A stretch of DNA of 64,000 nt, from IMG/VR virus record IMGVR_UViG_3300017786_003484, positions 1-64,000 of that record; one strand, written 5' to 3'. Shown here piece by piece: positions 1 to 8,220 of the stretch (its first letter is position 1; every line of letters begins with the position of its first letter). Source of the DNA: a virus. The notes beneath the pieces were generated by a model. That model worked only from the letters and a program-made list of their open reading frames with translations, was not told the origin of the DNA and ran no database searches. A program made the translations under genes and the position numbers.

Positions 1-231
1 ATTATCTCCAGCAATACGTTTTAATGCAGTAGATAGTTCCTCTCCTGGATTCTCTTCTGGCCAATTCAATCCAGCACCAGCTACTGCAGGAAGTACTTGA
101 CAACCTACTTTTAATCCTAACCACGAATCAGCAAAAGCCTTACATAGTTTTATTTTTAATTTATTAAGCCCTTCAATATCAATGTGATTGTCTAAGTTAA
201 CGTAAGGCTTTCCATTAATTTTGTATATCAT
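1..231 (-). CDS. Hypothetical protein, C-terminally truncated by the window edge
   Basis: The frame opens at an ATG at 231 (first residues MIYKINGKPYVNL) and stays open for 77 codons to the window edge, so the carboxy end is missing. It starts inside the last codons of thyX (17-nt overlap), which suggests translational coupling at the end of the same minus-strand operon. The visible part has no signal peptide or membrane segment. A CQVLPAVAGAGLNWPEE stretch is the most distinctive part. I do not recognise the family. That it is a real gene is inferred from the long open frame and the tight packing. Confidence 0.6.
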   Translation of the reverse strand, partial: MIYKINGKPYVNLDNHIDIEGLNKLKIKLCKAFADSWLGLKVGCQVLPAVAGAGLNWPEENPGEELSTALKRIAGDN

Positions 232-1084
232 TCAACCCAAATTTTTCTACAATCTCTTGCATTTCTCGTTTACTGATACCAAAGTTTTCGCCTATCTCGT
301 CTATCCTATTAATATCAATTTCTCTAAACATAAGAGATTTAACAAATACAAGTTCTTGTTTACTCAGCTTTACTGATTGCTCTTGGTAATCCTCAAAGGC
401 TTCACATGCTACAGGAAACTTTTCTTTTACCATATCATACATTGCTCTAGCATATTCTTGTATTTCCCATTGTGCATGGCTATCCATTCGTAGTCTAGCA
501 TAATGTAAAAAGTTTTTAAGATTGGATTTCCAGTAACATTCTGTATATCCGCCTACTGGAAGAACTTGCCTCGCAGTCTCTCTAGCCAAGTTAAGGTTAT
601 CGGAATGTTCTGTGTAGAGGGAGTAATCACGATCCCATGACTCGTTAATATCGTCACTGATTCGTCTTTTTGTTTCTTCGTCAAGCTCTCCTTCTCTACC
701 TTGCTTATTGGTTGTACTTTGTGGCTTGATGTTCTCTGAGTTGGGTACATAGACTTCGTCTGTAAGTACCGAGTAGCGGGCTGAATATTCATTTAATGAT
801 GCCGTCCTATGTCTAACTAATTGCCTCATTACAAAAATAGGCAGTTTAATGTGAAACTTTACTTCGCACATCTCGAATGGCGTAGTGTGTTCATGTCGCA
901 TTAGATAACGTATTAATGCTCTATCACTGCTGGCTTTTTTAGTACCATCACCGTAACTAACACGAGCGGCTTGTACAATAGAGTTATCTGTGCCCATATA
1001 ATCAACTAGGCCAATAAATCCTTTATCTAATACTTGTTTGTAATTCGGGTCTTTATCAAAATCTATCTCCGAACATAATGTCAT
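215..1084 (-). CDS. thyX: Flavin-dependent thymidylate synthase ThyX
   Basis: Makes dTMP from dUMP using FAD/NADPH and methylene-tetrahydrofolate, supplying thymidine for phage DNA synthesis. The diagnostic ThyX motif RHRTASLNEYSARYS is at residues 91-105 and matches RHRxxSxNxxSxRYS exactly. The 289-residue length is normal. The frame is open further upstream to 1192, but I chose the ATG at 1084: it overlaps the stop of the desaturase gene as ATGA and has AAAGGA about 8 nt upstream, while the upstream extension lies inside the desaturase gene. ThyX is common in marine T4-like phages, whose hosts often use ThyX too. Very confident. Confidence 0.95.
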   Translation of the reverse strand: MTLCSEIDFDKDPNYKQVLDKGFIGLVDYMGTDNSIVQAARVSYGDGTKKASSDRALIRYLMRHEHTTPFEMCEVKFHIKLPIFVMRQLVRHRTASLNEYSARYSVLTDEVYVPNSENIKPQSTTNKQGREGELDEETKRRISDDINESWDRDYSLYTEHSDNLNLARETARQVLPVGGYTECYWKSNLKNFLHYARLRMDSHAQWEIQEYARAMYDMVKEKFPVACEAFEDYQEQSVKLSKQELVFVKSLMFREIDINRIDEIGENFGISKREMQEIVEKFGLNDIQN

Positions 1085-1992
1085 ACTGTTTCCTTTGCTT
1101 CTGAGTTTCTTTCTATTATAGCATGTTTTCTGTTTCCCCACAACCTTTTTATTTCCGAAAGTGGAGCAAACGGTAACATTATAATTAAGCAAGGATCAAA
1201 CTCGTGCCATCTACCACTTACACTTGCTCCAAAATCAAAGCTACTTGCTTCTCTATGATGGTTATTATGCCAACCACTTCCAAAATGAAAATATCCTATT
1301 GGCCAACAGTTTGTACTACAGTCTTTGTTATTAAAGTTTTGGTAGCCTGCGGCAGGAACATGTCCAAATGTATTAACCATTCCGTCCATGTGTAAACTAG
1401 ATAATGCTCCCATAATCCAAAACCAAAATGTAAATTGCCATCCAAATAATAACAAACTAACTAGTAATGTTCCGTATATAATTTTATTATAATGATTATG
1501 CAACCACACAATCTTTTTATCTCTTAATAGGTCAACGGCATAACGAAAACTTACACTATCCTGTTTAATATCAAACTGCCAACCCATATAACTATGCCAC
1601 CAGCCGTTTTCTACAGGAGTGTGAATGTCCTTGCCTGGCTGATCACTAACTTTATGATGATGTCCTCGATGTAATGATGCCCACCATAGAGGACTTCCTT
1701 CTCCTACCATAACTGCTAACCAGTATAAGAATGGTTTCATCCATTCACGTGGCTTCCAGGATTTATGACTTAATAGTCGATGTAGTGTTAAATTATTTCC
1801 AATACCATCTAATGTAATCCATCCACATAACATTGCAACTAAGTACCACCATTCCCAACCAGTGTAAATTAAATAAGGTATTAGTGTTACAGCAAGTAAA
1901 TGATATGGTAACCAAATTGCTACTATAAAAGGTATTTGTTTTGTTTTTTTGTATAGGCCTACCTGCCCTTGTATCCAAGTACTAATTGCCAT
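1081..1992 (-). CDS. Membrane acyl-lipid / acyl-CoA fatty-acid desaturase
   Basis: Di-iron membrane desaturase of the delta-9 type, introducing a double bond into acyl chains. The three histidine boxes are present: HRLLSH at 71-76, HRGHH at 108-112 and HNNHH at 242-246. Between them lie hydrophobic segments around residues 20-65, 85-105 and 170-200, as expected for this four-helix family. Length 303 is normal for bacterial members. The start at 1992 has AGGAG upstream, and the gene overlaps its upstream neighbour by 11 nt. It is an auxiliary metabolic gene that could alter membrane lipid unsaturation in infected cells. Substrate and regiospecificity cannot be read from sequence, and a redox partner is not visible in the window. 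Confidence 0.92.
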   Translation of the reverse strand: MAISTWIQGQVGLYKKTKQIPFIVAIWLPYHLLAVTLIPYLIYTGWEWWYLVAMLCGWITLDGIGNNLTLHRLLSHKSWKPREWMKPFLYWLAVMVGEGSPLWWASLHRGHHHKVSDQPGKDIHTPVENGWWHSYMGWQFDIKQDSVSFRYAVDLLRDKKIVWLHNHYNKIIYGTLLVSLLLFGWQFTFWFWIMGALSSLHMDGMVNTFGHVPAAGYQNFNNKDCSTNCWPIGYFHFGSGWHNNHHREASSFDFGASVSGRWHEFDPCLIIMLPFAPLSEIKRLWGNRKHAIIERNSEAKETV

Positions 1993-2635
1993 TTATTCTC
2001 CTATTATTTCTGATTGCTTTGCCACCTTCTGAGGGTGCTTCTGTATCAGTTCTTCGTAGTATATATCTTCTAAAGTTCATATTATGAGGATGTAGTGTTC
2101 TTCCTAGCAGTTCATTAACTAAACTATAGTGTGTTAATGTTTTTGCTGGAATTGTCATCTCAACAAAGGTATAATACTTTTCCCGTAAGAATAACATAAT
2201 ACGACTATACGGATCTTCTCTATCTTCCGGATAAGTTAAAAAGAATTCATTTAATCCAATAGCTTCGTGTATATTACAAAGCTCTGTAACTATTTCTCTA
2301 AACATTGGTACAAATTTAATTCCCATTGAAGGCGACAAAATCCAAGCAAAGCACCAACTAGGAGAATGAGGTAAACGTCTTACTCCTACAGCTGAAATTA
2401 GTTTATCATTTTTATATACTCCCCAACAGGCTCGCTGACTAAAGTTTTTAAACTTGTCAGGATCTAACATAAACATTCTAAAAAACTTTTCTCTTTCTTT
2501 AACCTGATCAATATCAAATCCTACTCTAAAATCTGGATACTTACTAGGATCCACTCCATCGTAGATACTATCAGCAAGTTCTAAAACTTGTTGTAGATTA
2601 GTATGGTTAAATTGTTTTAGTTTATATGCTGACAT
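1982..2635 (-). CDS. Putative GNAT-like acyltransferase fold protein
   Basis: A 217-residue soluble protein. The middle (residues 65-165) has the alternation ACWGVYKNDKLISAVGVRRL, then a WCFAWILSPSMG strand, a helix rich in charged residues and a LNEFFLTYPE strand, reminiscent of a GNAT N-acetyltransferase core. I cannot see a clean acetyl-CoA Q/RxxGxG/A loop, so this is fold-level inference. It overlaps the PP-loop gene upstream (19 nt) and the desaturase downstream (11 nt), so it is translated as part of the accessory operon. The carboxy tail is Arg/Asn rich and low complexity. It could be an unrelated phage-specific fold. Confidence 0.45.
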   Translation of the reverse strand: MSAYKLKQFNHTNLQQVLELADSIYDGVDPSKYPDFRVGFDIDQVKEREKFFRMFMLDPDKFKNFSQRACWGVYKNDKLISAVGVRRLPHSPSWCFAWILSPSMGIKFVPMFREIVTELCNIHEAIGLNEFFLTYPEDREDPYSRIMLFLREKYYTFVEMTIPAKTLTHYSLVNELLGRTLHPHNMNFRRYILRRTDTEAPSEGGKAIRNNRRINGN

Positions 2636-3564
2636 ACTGTTTCAATCCCTTGCTCTAAATTATGCTTTAATAGGTCTGTTGGTATAGTATACTCTACAGG
2701 AGTATAACTGTCTAATGAAGGATGTCTATTTTCTTCTACATAGTCCCATAAGTGCATATAGTTTTCCATACCATGATACTTTGGTCTCATTCTAAATTTA
2801 AATCCTGCCTCAGAGTAAATTCTCATTTTACTACTAGTCCATCCGTATTTGTATTCAAAGTTATCGTTTATTAATAAACTTGCTGTTGGTATATTTAAAA
2901 AAGCAAGCATTGCTTCAGGTGTATATGTGTAGAAATTATTTAATGCTATTTGTCCTGTCTTATCTTGGAATCGTCTCCACACACCGTCTTGATCTTCCTT
3001 TTTTAAGAAAACCCAACCCCACGTTGTCTCACCTGTATTGTAATCTACAGTTGGCTTCTTTTCTAATTCTACTTCATCAACAGACATCATAGGCTCTTTA
3101 AAATCCTCAACAACCTTCATTAGTATTTGTTGATAAAAAGTATAAGATTGATATTTCTCTGCAATGTCTAAATACTCTCCACTTAAACAAAACTCTTCTG
3201 GATCAAACTCTATAATCTCAACTTTCTCATTAAATTCAGATTTCATCATTTCCATCATTGGTCCAATATCATACATGTTAGATTCATCTTTAAATTTAAT
3301 GGTTGCCAGTCTCGGTTTAACACCAGCCGCCTTAAAACTACGAAATGCAATTTCGCTATCTAGACCGCCACTCATAAAAAGTGTTAAGTCTGGATACTGA
3401 TCAATTATCATTTGGGCAATGCGACGCCATTCAATCTTTGCACTAAAAGTTGGTCTAGTACAACCACCAATAGACATACTAGTAATATCTGTTTCGCTAG
3501 TTCTCCATACAGATTCTTTATCTTCGTTATACCAATATCTTAAATGATTGTTTAACGTGTTCAT
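2617..3564 (-). CDS. PP-loop ATP pyrophosphatase (asparagine-synthase/QueC-like domain)
   Basis: The PP-loop SGGLDSE (residues 65-71, after the strand DLTLFM) is the ATP-binding signature of N-type ATP pyrophosphatases, which adenylate a substrate carbonyl before amidation or thiolation. The preceding 60 residues carry no glutaminase Cys2 signature, so it is not a full asparagine synthetase. The rest of the 315-residue protein has a WGWVFLKK segment and a carboxy domain rich in Tyr and Trp that I do not recognise. Related stand-alone PP-loop proteins occur in marine myoviruses with unknown substrates. Neighbours (oxygenase-like, acetyltransferase-like, glycosyltransferase-like genes) suggest small-molecule or macromolecule modification. 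Fold confidence is high, substrate unknown. Confidence 0.75.
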   Translation of the reverse strand: MNTLNNHLRYWYNEDKESVWRTSETDITSMSIGGCTRPTFSAKIEWRRIAQMIIDQYPDLTLFMSGGLDSEIAFRSFKAAGVKPRLATIKFKDESNMYDIGPMMEMMKSEFNEKVEIIEFDPEEFCLSGEYLDIAEKYQSYTFYQQILMKVVEDFKEPMMSVDEVELEKKPTVDYNTGETTWGWVFLKKEDQDGVWRRFQDKTGQIALNNFYTYTPEAMLAFLNIPTASLLINDNFEYKYGWTSSKMRIYSEAGFKFRMRPKYHGMENYMHLWDYVEENRHPSLDSYTPVEYTIPTDLLKHNLEQGIETVCQHIN

Positions 3565-3774
3565 TTAAATAAATTCCAATACAAAAACATATGCTCCATA
3601 GGCATACAAAAGTGTTACTGGAATAATAGCAACCATGTTAGGGTCATGAAAAAATTTAATTACCTTTTTCATATTATTATTCTCCGTTTTTATCCACATA
3701 TTAAAGTTAAGCATTATATAAAAAACCATAACAATCGATGCTAAACCTAAACCTAATATTATGCCTGTACTCAT
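3565..3774 (-). CDS. Small membrane protein, two predicted transmembrane helices
   Basis: A 69-residue protein with hydrophobic helices at about residues 4-25 (IILGLGLASIVMVFYIMLNF) and 47-66, joined by a polar Lys/Asn-rich loop. Its stop codon abuts the PP-loop gene start and its ATG overlaps the stop of the 53-codon gene upstream, so it is embedded in the operon. No family recognised. It could anchor a complex at the membrane or act on the host envelope. Confidence 0.6.
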   Translation of the reverse strand: MSTGIILGLGLASIVMVFYIMLNFNMWIKTENNNMKKVIKFFHDPNMVAIIPVTLLYAYGAYVFVLEFI

Positions 3775-3932
3775 TTATCGTCCTCAAAGTTTTCTCCGTT
3801 TACTACCCAGTCTAGTCCGTTAATGTCTGCGTCATGTTGTGCTACTCTATACTCTAGTGCTTTGATTCTAGTATATAATTCATCAATAAGTTCTGAGGAA
3901 ACATATGTATATCCATTTTTAACTGTAGTCAT
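3771..3932 (-). CDS. Small hypothetical protein (53 aa)
   Basis: An open frame of 53 codons from an ATG at 3932 to a TGA at 3771 that overlaps the next ATG. It begins MTTVKNGYTYVSSELIDEL and continues as one amphipathic helix (LYTRIKALEYRVAQHDADI), so a short coiled coil is likely. It fills what would otherwise be a gap between two genes and overlaps both neighbours, which supports it being real. Function unknown. Small coiled-coil proteins beginning this way are frequent in marine T4-like genomes. Confidence 0.6.
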   Translation of the reverse strand: MTTVKNGYTYVSSELIDELYTRIKALEYRVAQHDADINGLDWVVNGENFEDDK

Positions 3933-4566
3933 TTTGTATCCTTTTCACATCATGTTTAAGTTGATCCATTGAAAAGCGAGTACAAGGTTTAATAACTGCC
4001 CATTGTGTAGTTGAATGAACTGTTATTGGATTCTCAATAGGAACACAATCAGTCCACCAGTTACTCCATATACCACTAACACTAGAAGGGGTTTTGCCTG
4101 TCGTATGTGCTTGAGAAATAACTTCCCATATTAATTTGTTATATTCATTAAAAGTTAGTATCATTCCATTTTTATTATTTGTCATTGCCCAGTTTAAGTT
4201 TGCTGTTAGTAAGTGTTTTGTTATATTATGATTTTCTCTGTATTCTTTATCCATCCATAAACGATTTCCGCCACTAGCATAATCAGGATGTAAGTTAGAA
4301 TGTTCTACTGCACTAACGCCTACTATTGAACCTTTTTCTAAATCATATAATAAATCAATTTGTCCTGTATCTCTTGTCCAACGTCTATGCTCATTTCTTT
4401 CTTCTTTAATAAGGTATAATAGTCCTGAAGGTTCAGAATTATCCATATTAGGTATTACATGTGATTTTTCGTAGTCTTTAGTCATTCTTTGTAGGAATGT
4501 ATTGTATGCAGATTCATGTTTTTTAAAACTCTCTGCATTTGTGGTTTTTATTTCTAAACTTTGCAT
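3919..4566 (-). CDS. Hypothetical protein, possibly GNAT-like
   Basis: A 215-residue soluble protein. The central part reads as strand-turn-strand (QIDLLYDLEKGSIVGVSAVE), then a helix with NITKHLLTANLNWAM and a strand GMILTFNE, which resembles the beta4/alpha3/beta5 region of GNAT acetyltransferases. No unambiguous acetyl-CoA binding motif is visible. It sits between the 53-codon gene and the oxygenase-like gene in the accessory operon. Sequence identity to the other GNAT-like gene at 1982-2635 is not obvious by eye. The assignment is tentative. Confidence 0.4.
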   Translation of the reverse strand: MQSLEIKTTNAESFKKHESAYNTFLQRMTKDYEKSHVIPNMDNSEPSGLLYLIKEERNEHRRWTRDTGQIDLLYDLEKGSIVGVSAVEHSNLHPDYASGGNRLWMDKEYRENHNITKHLLTANLNWAMTNNKNGMILTFNEYNKLIWEVISQAHTTGKTPSSVSGIWSNWWTDCVPIENPITVHSTTQWAVIKPCTRFSMDQLKHDVKRIQNDYS

Positions 4567-4581
4567 ACTAGTATGTATCTA

Positions 4582-5109
4582 TCAATCGATGTCGTTGCTG
4601 TCCAAGCTCATCAGTAGGTGCCAACGTTTTTCGTTTCCACAATTTATTGCAGTATGTAACTCTCTTGTGTCGACTTTGAACACTCCACCATTGGCAGGTA
4701 TCTCTACTAATTCAGGAGGATCAACAAATAAAAACCGAGCTTGTTTGTTTGTATATGTTGCTATATGTAATCTTTGATGAGGATCTCTATGCATACTATA
4801 ACAGCTACGAGGCTCCATAATCATTATTCTTGTGCGATATACTTTCCATGGAAATTCGTCAAAGAACTTTTCCCAATATGTTCCAATTAAGTCTGGACGT
4901 AATTTATCCCATTGATGCTCGTTGTCGCCTAAATATGTTCCTGTACCTTCAGCATGATCTCCTATGCCGCCTGATTGTAATGCTGTTTGAGATCTAAAGT
5001 CTCCTAGTTCGTTATCCCATGCTAATTTTTTACATTCCTCATGCAACTGTTCTACATCGTTGATAACATAAGGCTTGTCGTTATGTCGCATACGGTACTT
5101 CTTACTCAT
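4582..5109 (-). CDS. Aspartyl/asparaginyl beta-hydroxylase-like (cupin, Fe(II)/2-oxoglutarate) oxygenase
   Basis: The carboxy half looks like a double-stranded beta-helix oxygenase. An HxD iron pair is at H107/D109 (SMHRDPHQRLHIA), the distal histidine is likely H152 (RELHTAINCGNEKRWHL), and R162 is the probable 2-oxoglutarate carboxylate ligand. This spacing and the HTxxNxG...R context are typical of the Asp/Asn beta-hydroxylase family. Length 175 fits a stand-alone catalytic domain. 2OG oxygenases are common auxiliary genes of marine myoviruses. The substrate may be a protein side chain or a small molecule. It overlaps the methyltransferase-like gene upstream by one base. Confidence 0.72.
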   Translation of the reverse strand: MSKKYRMRHNDKPYVINDVEQLHEECKKLAWDNELGDFRSQTALQSGGIGDHAEGTGTYLGDNEHQWDKLRPDLIGTYWEKFFDEFPWKVYRTRIMIMEPRSCYSMHRDPHQRLHIATYTNKQARFLFVDPPELVEIPANGGVFKVDTRELHTAINCGNEKRWHLLMSLDSNDID

Positions 5110-6374
5110 TATACCTCTCCTATAACCATAAACCTATTGCATTTTTCTAAGTTTAATTCACCTTGATAATGTATCTTCGATACTCCACATTCTTCAACAA
5201 ACTCGTCTAAATGAGAAAAGCAATTAACATGATCTGGAACATCAAACATATTGTTACCTTGTAATACAACTCTAGTTCCTTTAGGAAGAGACTCGACCCA
5301 ACCTCCGTGGTCATGAAAGTGTTCTGTTATTGTATCAACTATAACAAAATTTTCCATTTTGGTAAAGTCCATGGATCTAATATCTTCATTTGATACTCGG
5401 TAACGTTCAGTTGATACTCCTGCCATTGACATCTCGTTACCATCAACATCTGTTATGTCTGGTGCTGGTACATTTAATATACAAGATGGATCGTTAACAG
5501 TCTTGTCAATATCTACATTAACAACTTTTCCAAACTCTTGTTTACGACAGTTTGCTAAGAAAGGCAATATTCCGAGCCAACCTCCAACTATAATTGTAGT
5601 AGTATCTTCTGTAATCCAGTTTACTTCTTTTAATTTGTCTAGTAACCAAACTTTACTTTTAATTTGATTTCTACTTAATGCATCGTGCCAGTTTAACTTT
5701 GGACTATATGCTATTGCTTTAGACATACGTTTGAGTTCTGATTGTAATTCAGGAAAATAATTTATACTTGCATTATTTGCAAGTACTTCAATATTATCGT
5801 CAACTAAATTTTCTAACATAGTTGTTCTTCCTACTAACAGTCTTGCAAAGTAACATACCTCATAGATGTTTCCTTGTTTTGCTTCTGCTAGTTTATTAGC
5901 ACCCCAGGCTATGTTTTCTAATGCATCAGTTCCGTTTTCTTTTATCCAACCTGCTGTAGCCCATACAGGTTGAGCAATATCTTCTACTACTTGGCAACCT
6001 TTCCAAATTGTATTAATTACTTCATTGGGTGCAGATGTAAACTTGATATTATTATCTTCTCTATGATACATTCCAAGTGCTAGTGCTAGTCTTAACTGAT
6101 TCCATCTTGTTTTTTCTTTAGCAGGTTCTACACATGCTACTAAATCCTGAAAGTTTAAGAAGTTTTCGATTCCAACATTATAAAACAAATGTTCTAAGTC
6201 ATCGTCTGATCCTGTTTCTAAGTTTCTTCTAAGCCAATGTAAGCTACTACGAAACCCAATAAACTCCTCCATAAAATACAAAAAAGCTATTCTATTTTTT
6301 CTAATAGTATCTTCTTTACTTCCTGGTACTAGTCTAGTATTATTCTTTTGTTTTGCTTCTTGTAGTCTTACCAT
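5109..6374 (-). CDS. Two-domain protein with C-terminal SAM-methyltransferase-like Rossmann fold
   Basis: Residues up to about 235 form a helical, Trp-rich domain without a recognised family. From about 255 a Rossmann-like start appears: TTTIIVGGWLGILPFLA, with a GxxxG-type nucleotide loop, then GKVVNVDID with an acidic strand end, as in class I SAM-dependent methyltransferases. Later strands MENFVIVDT and GTRVVLQGNN fit strands 4 and 5. I chose the ATG at 6374 (TAATG overlap with the upstream stop, GGTGG five bases before). An ATG 12 nt upstream is in frame and possible. Substrate unknown. Neighbours suggest sugar or protein modification. Confidence 0.55.
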   Translation of the reverse strand: MVRLQEAKQKNNTRLVPGSKEDTIRKNRIAFLYFMEEFIGFRSSLHWLRRNLETGSDDDLEHLFYNVGIENFLNFQDLVACVEPAKEKTRWNQLRLALALGMYHREDNNIKFTSAPNEVINTIWKGCQVVEDIAQPVWATAGWIKENGTDALENIAWGANKLAEAKQGNIYEVCYFARLLVGRTTMLENLVDDNIEVLANNASINYFPELQSELKRMSKAIAYSPKLNWHDALSRNQIKSKVWLLDKLKEVNWITEDTTTIIVGGWLGILPFLANCRKQEFGKVVNVDIDKTVNDPSCILNVPAPDITDVDGNEMSMAGVSTERYRVSNEDIRSMDFTKMENFVIVDTITEHFHDHGGWVESLPKGTRVVLQGNNMFDVPDHVNCFSHLDEFVEECGVSKIHYQGELNLEKCNRFMVIGEV

Positions 6375-7369
6375 TACTGCCACCATCCAAACAACTTTAA
6401 GTTAGTTCTCCAATGTACATCATCATATGTTAAAGGTTTTTCAGGATGTAACTGTAACTGTTTAAAGAGTAAACTAGCACTTTCGTCTAATATTGGCAAG
6501 TTAAATCCGTAAACCTCATTTACTGCATCTTGGAGTTCCTTCATGCCTCTTTCTGTTATTGTTTCAAAACTCTTGAAGTATTCATTAAACCATTCGTAAT
6601 CCCTGATCAATGTGTAGTCAAAATTATTAAAATATAACTGTCTAATAGCAGTACGAGCACCTATAATACTCCATATACCATTTTTAACATCAGCACCAAC
6701 TGTTAGCCATGTTAGCAATCGTTGATAGTTTGCGGCATGCATTATTTCTTTAATATTGTCTTTATTAATTACTTTTCCAGCTTCGGTTGAAAGTTTAACT
6801 CCTTCTCTAAAGCCTACACGAAAAGCCTGATAAGGAGATGCATTTGTATAAACAGTTGAATAACAACCGGGTAGTTCCTTGTACTGTGATTCGTCCCAAC
6901 AAAAATCAACTTCATCTCGTTCAGTATTTGATGCTTCGTGACTTTTCATTGACATTAGATGTTCTGTATTCCATAGTTTTAATCCGCCATTACCATACAT
7001 TAATCCATTTGTAAACTGTCTACCGCCCCAAGTGTAAGACATAAATCCTATACCTTTAGGAAGACGTAATTCAAAGAAAGCAGGATCTACTATACTATCC
7101 GCATCAACTGTGATTACATATCCAGCATTAGGAAAAACCTGAGCCGCGGCTTTATGACAAGCATCAAATCCTTTAACACCATGTACACGTTGTACTTCTT
7201 GATGTGGTGTTGTTAGTTGTAATGTTTTCCAGTTAGCGTCAGCATTTGGCTCATCAAAACTTAGAAATACAATAGGAATATCTCTGGTAGTTCTAGCAGT
7301 ATGCTTTACATTTCCTGCAAGTATCTTTGCTTTATCGTCTTTTGATAGTTTAAACATTGACATTGTCAA
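6374..7369 (-). CDS. GT-A-like glycosyltransferase, paralogue 1 of 3
   Basis: One of three tandem related genes. It has a strand IPIVFLSFDEPNADANW, a DACHKAAA helix, a DAD metal/nucleotide-sugar type motif at residues 89-91 (ITVDADSIVD), and the family-shared block YGNGGLKLW after it. All are also in the genes at 7350-8216 and 8221-9195. The arrangement resembles GT-A-fold glycosyltransferases with a DxD motif. It overlaps the next gene upstream by 20 nt and ends at the methyltransferase-like start. Similar genes in marine T4-like phages are usually left as hypothetical. The donor and acceptor cannot be deduced. Confidence 0.6.
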   Translation of the reverse strand: MTMSMFKLSKDDKAKILAGNVKHTARTTRDIPIVFLSFDEPNADANWKTLQLTTPHQEVQRVHGVKGFDACHKAAAQVFPNAGYVITVDADSIVDPAFFELRLPKGIGFMSYTWGGRQFTNGLMYGNGGLKLWNTEHLMSMKSHEASNTERDEVDFCWDESQYKELPGCYSTVYTNASPYQAFRVGFREGVKLSTEAGKVINKDNIKEIMHAANYQRLLTWLTVGADVKNGIWSIIGARTAIRQLYFNNFDYTLIRDYEWFNEYFKSFETITERGMKELQDAVNEVYGFNLPILDESASLLFKQLQLHPEKPLTYDDVHWRTNLKLFGWWQ

Positions 7370-8216
7370 ATTCCTTTTCTAACCATTCCCAGTTATTAAT
7401 TAGATTCATTTTCTCACTATTAGCATATTTTAAACCATGCTTAACTCCAGCTTTTGCTCCTTTAATAACCCACTCTGCATTTAATCCTTCTGATACTGTT
7501 GACCATACATGATATCTCACAGATGCTTCGAACACTTCATCAAAGTAATTATGTGTTAGCAAACTTTCTCTATACTTTTCAATTATAATACTTCTTTTGC
7601 CGCCTCTGTATGATGACTTAGATTTGCTATCCCAATCTTGTTTTTGTATATGTTCTTCCAACCTAACAAATTCTTTTTCTCTTTGTTGTTCTCTTCTTTT
7701 AATTGCACCAAAAACTGAACCTAATGATGCTAGTTTTGCACACTCTCTAAATGCGCCTATAAACGCACTATCTGGTGTTGCGTTAAATCTTGTTTCACAA
7801 CTAACTTTAGACTTAGCAATAGTAGATGCTCCTATTGTTGTAGACAAATCAATTTCCCAACTGCGACCTTCTAAAAATGGCTTTTTAGGAAACAACTTAA
7901 CTCCGCCATATCCATATTCTAATCCATTGACTGGATTAACACTATTCCATACAATTACACACTCGTCTTCTGGATGATCCCAATGTAGTTCGTTTGGATC
8001 TGGAACAAAATTAAAATCAAAGTCATCTACAATCCAAGCATCAGCATCAACTACATAGAAGTTGTCTGTTGCTGACTGTTCTGCACAAGTTTTATGTACT
8101 TCATAGATTCCTTTAACATCTCTTACTTCTTTGATGTTTGGAACAAATTTTGTTAGTCTCTGGTAGTTTTCTTCTGCGTTCCATTCGCCTTGGGAAATAA
8201 AAAATACATCTAACAT
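7350..8216 (-). CDS. GT-A-like glycosyltransferase, paralogue 2 of 3 (most divergent)
   Basis: Shares with its two neighbours the amino-terminal strand LDVFFISQGEWNAEENY, a VKGIYEVHKTCAE helix, a DAD motif at residues 57-59 (YVVDADAWIVDD) and the block YGYGGVKLFP. It lacks the DEPNAD signature seen in both other copies and is shorter (288 residues). In the middle it has a charged insertion (KRREQQREKEFVRLEEHIQKQ) that may form a coiled coil. Its start lies 4 nt past the stop of paralogue 3. Probably a diverged duplicate with altered specificity. The glycosyltransferase call is from fold-like motifs only. Confidence 0.55.
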   Translation of the reverse strand: MLDVFFISQGEWNAEENYQRLTKFVPNIKEVRDVKGIYEVHKTCAEQSATDNFYVVDADAWIVDDFDFNFVPDPNELHWDHPEDECVIVWNSVNPVNGLEYGYGGVKLFPKKPFLEGRSWEIDLSTTIGASTIAKSKVSCETRFNATPDSAFIGAFRECAKLASLGSVFGAIKRREQQREKEFVRLEEHIQKQDWDSKSKSSYRGGKRSIIIEKYRESLLTHNYFDEVFEASVRYHVWSTVSEGLNAEWVIKGAKAGVKHGLKYANSEKMNLINNWEWLEKEFDNVNV

Positions 8217-8220
8217 CTAA

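Noticed and set aside
215-1192. Longer ThyX reading from an upstream start at 1192
   Set aside because: The added 36 residues lie fully inside the desaturase gene and resemble no ThyX. The ATG at 1084 has a good ribosome site and ATGA overlap.
1982-2635. Considered naming this gene and 3919-4566 as N-acetyltransferases outright
   Set aside because: The acetyl-CoA loop motif is not visible. Only strand order is suggestive, so they are labelled as GNAT-like with low confidence.
2617-3564. Considered QueC and a 7-deazaguanine DNA-modification pathway
   Set aside because: No QueD, QueE, FolE or transglycosylase-like gene lies in the window, and QueC zinc cysteines are not visible.
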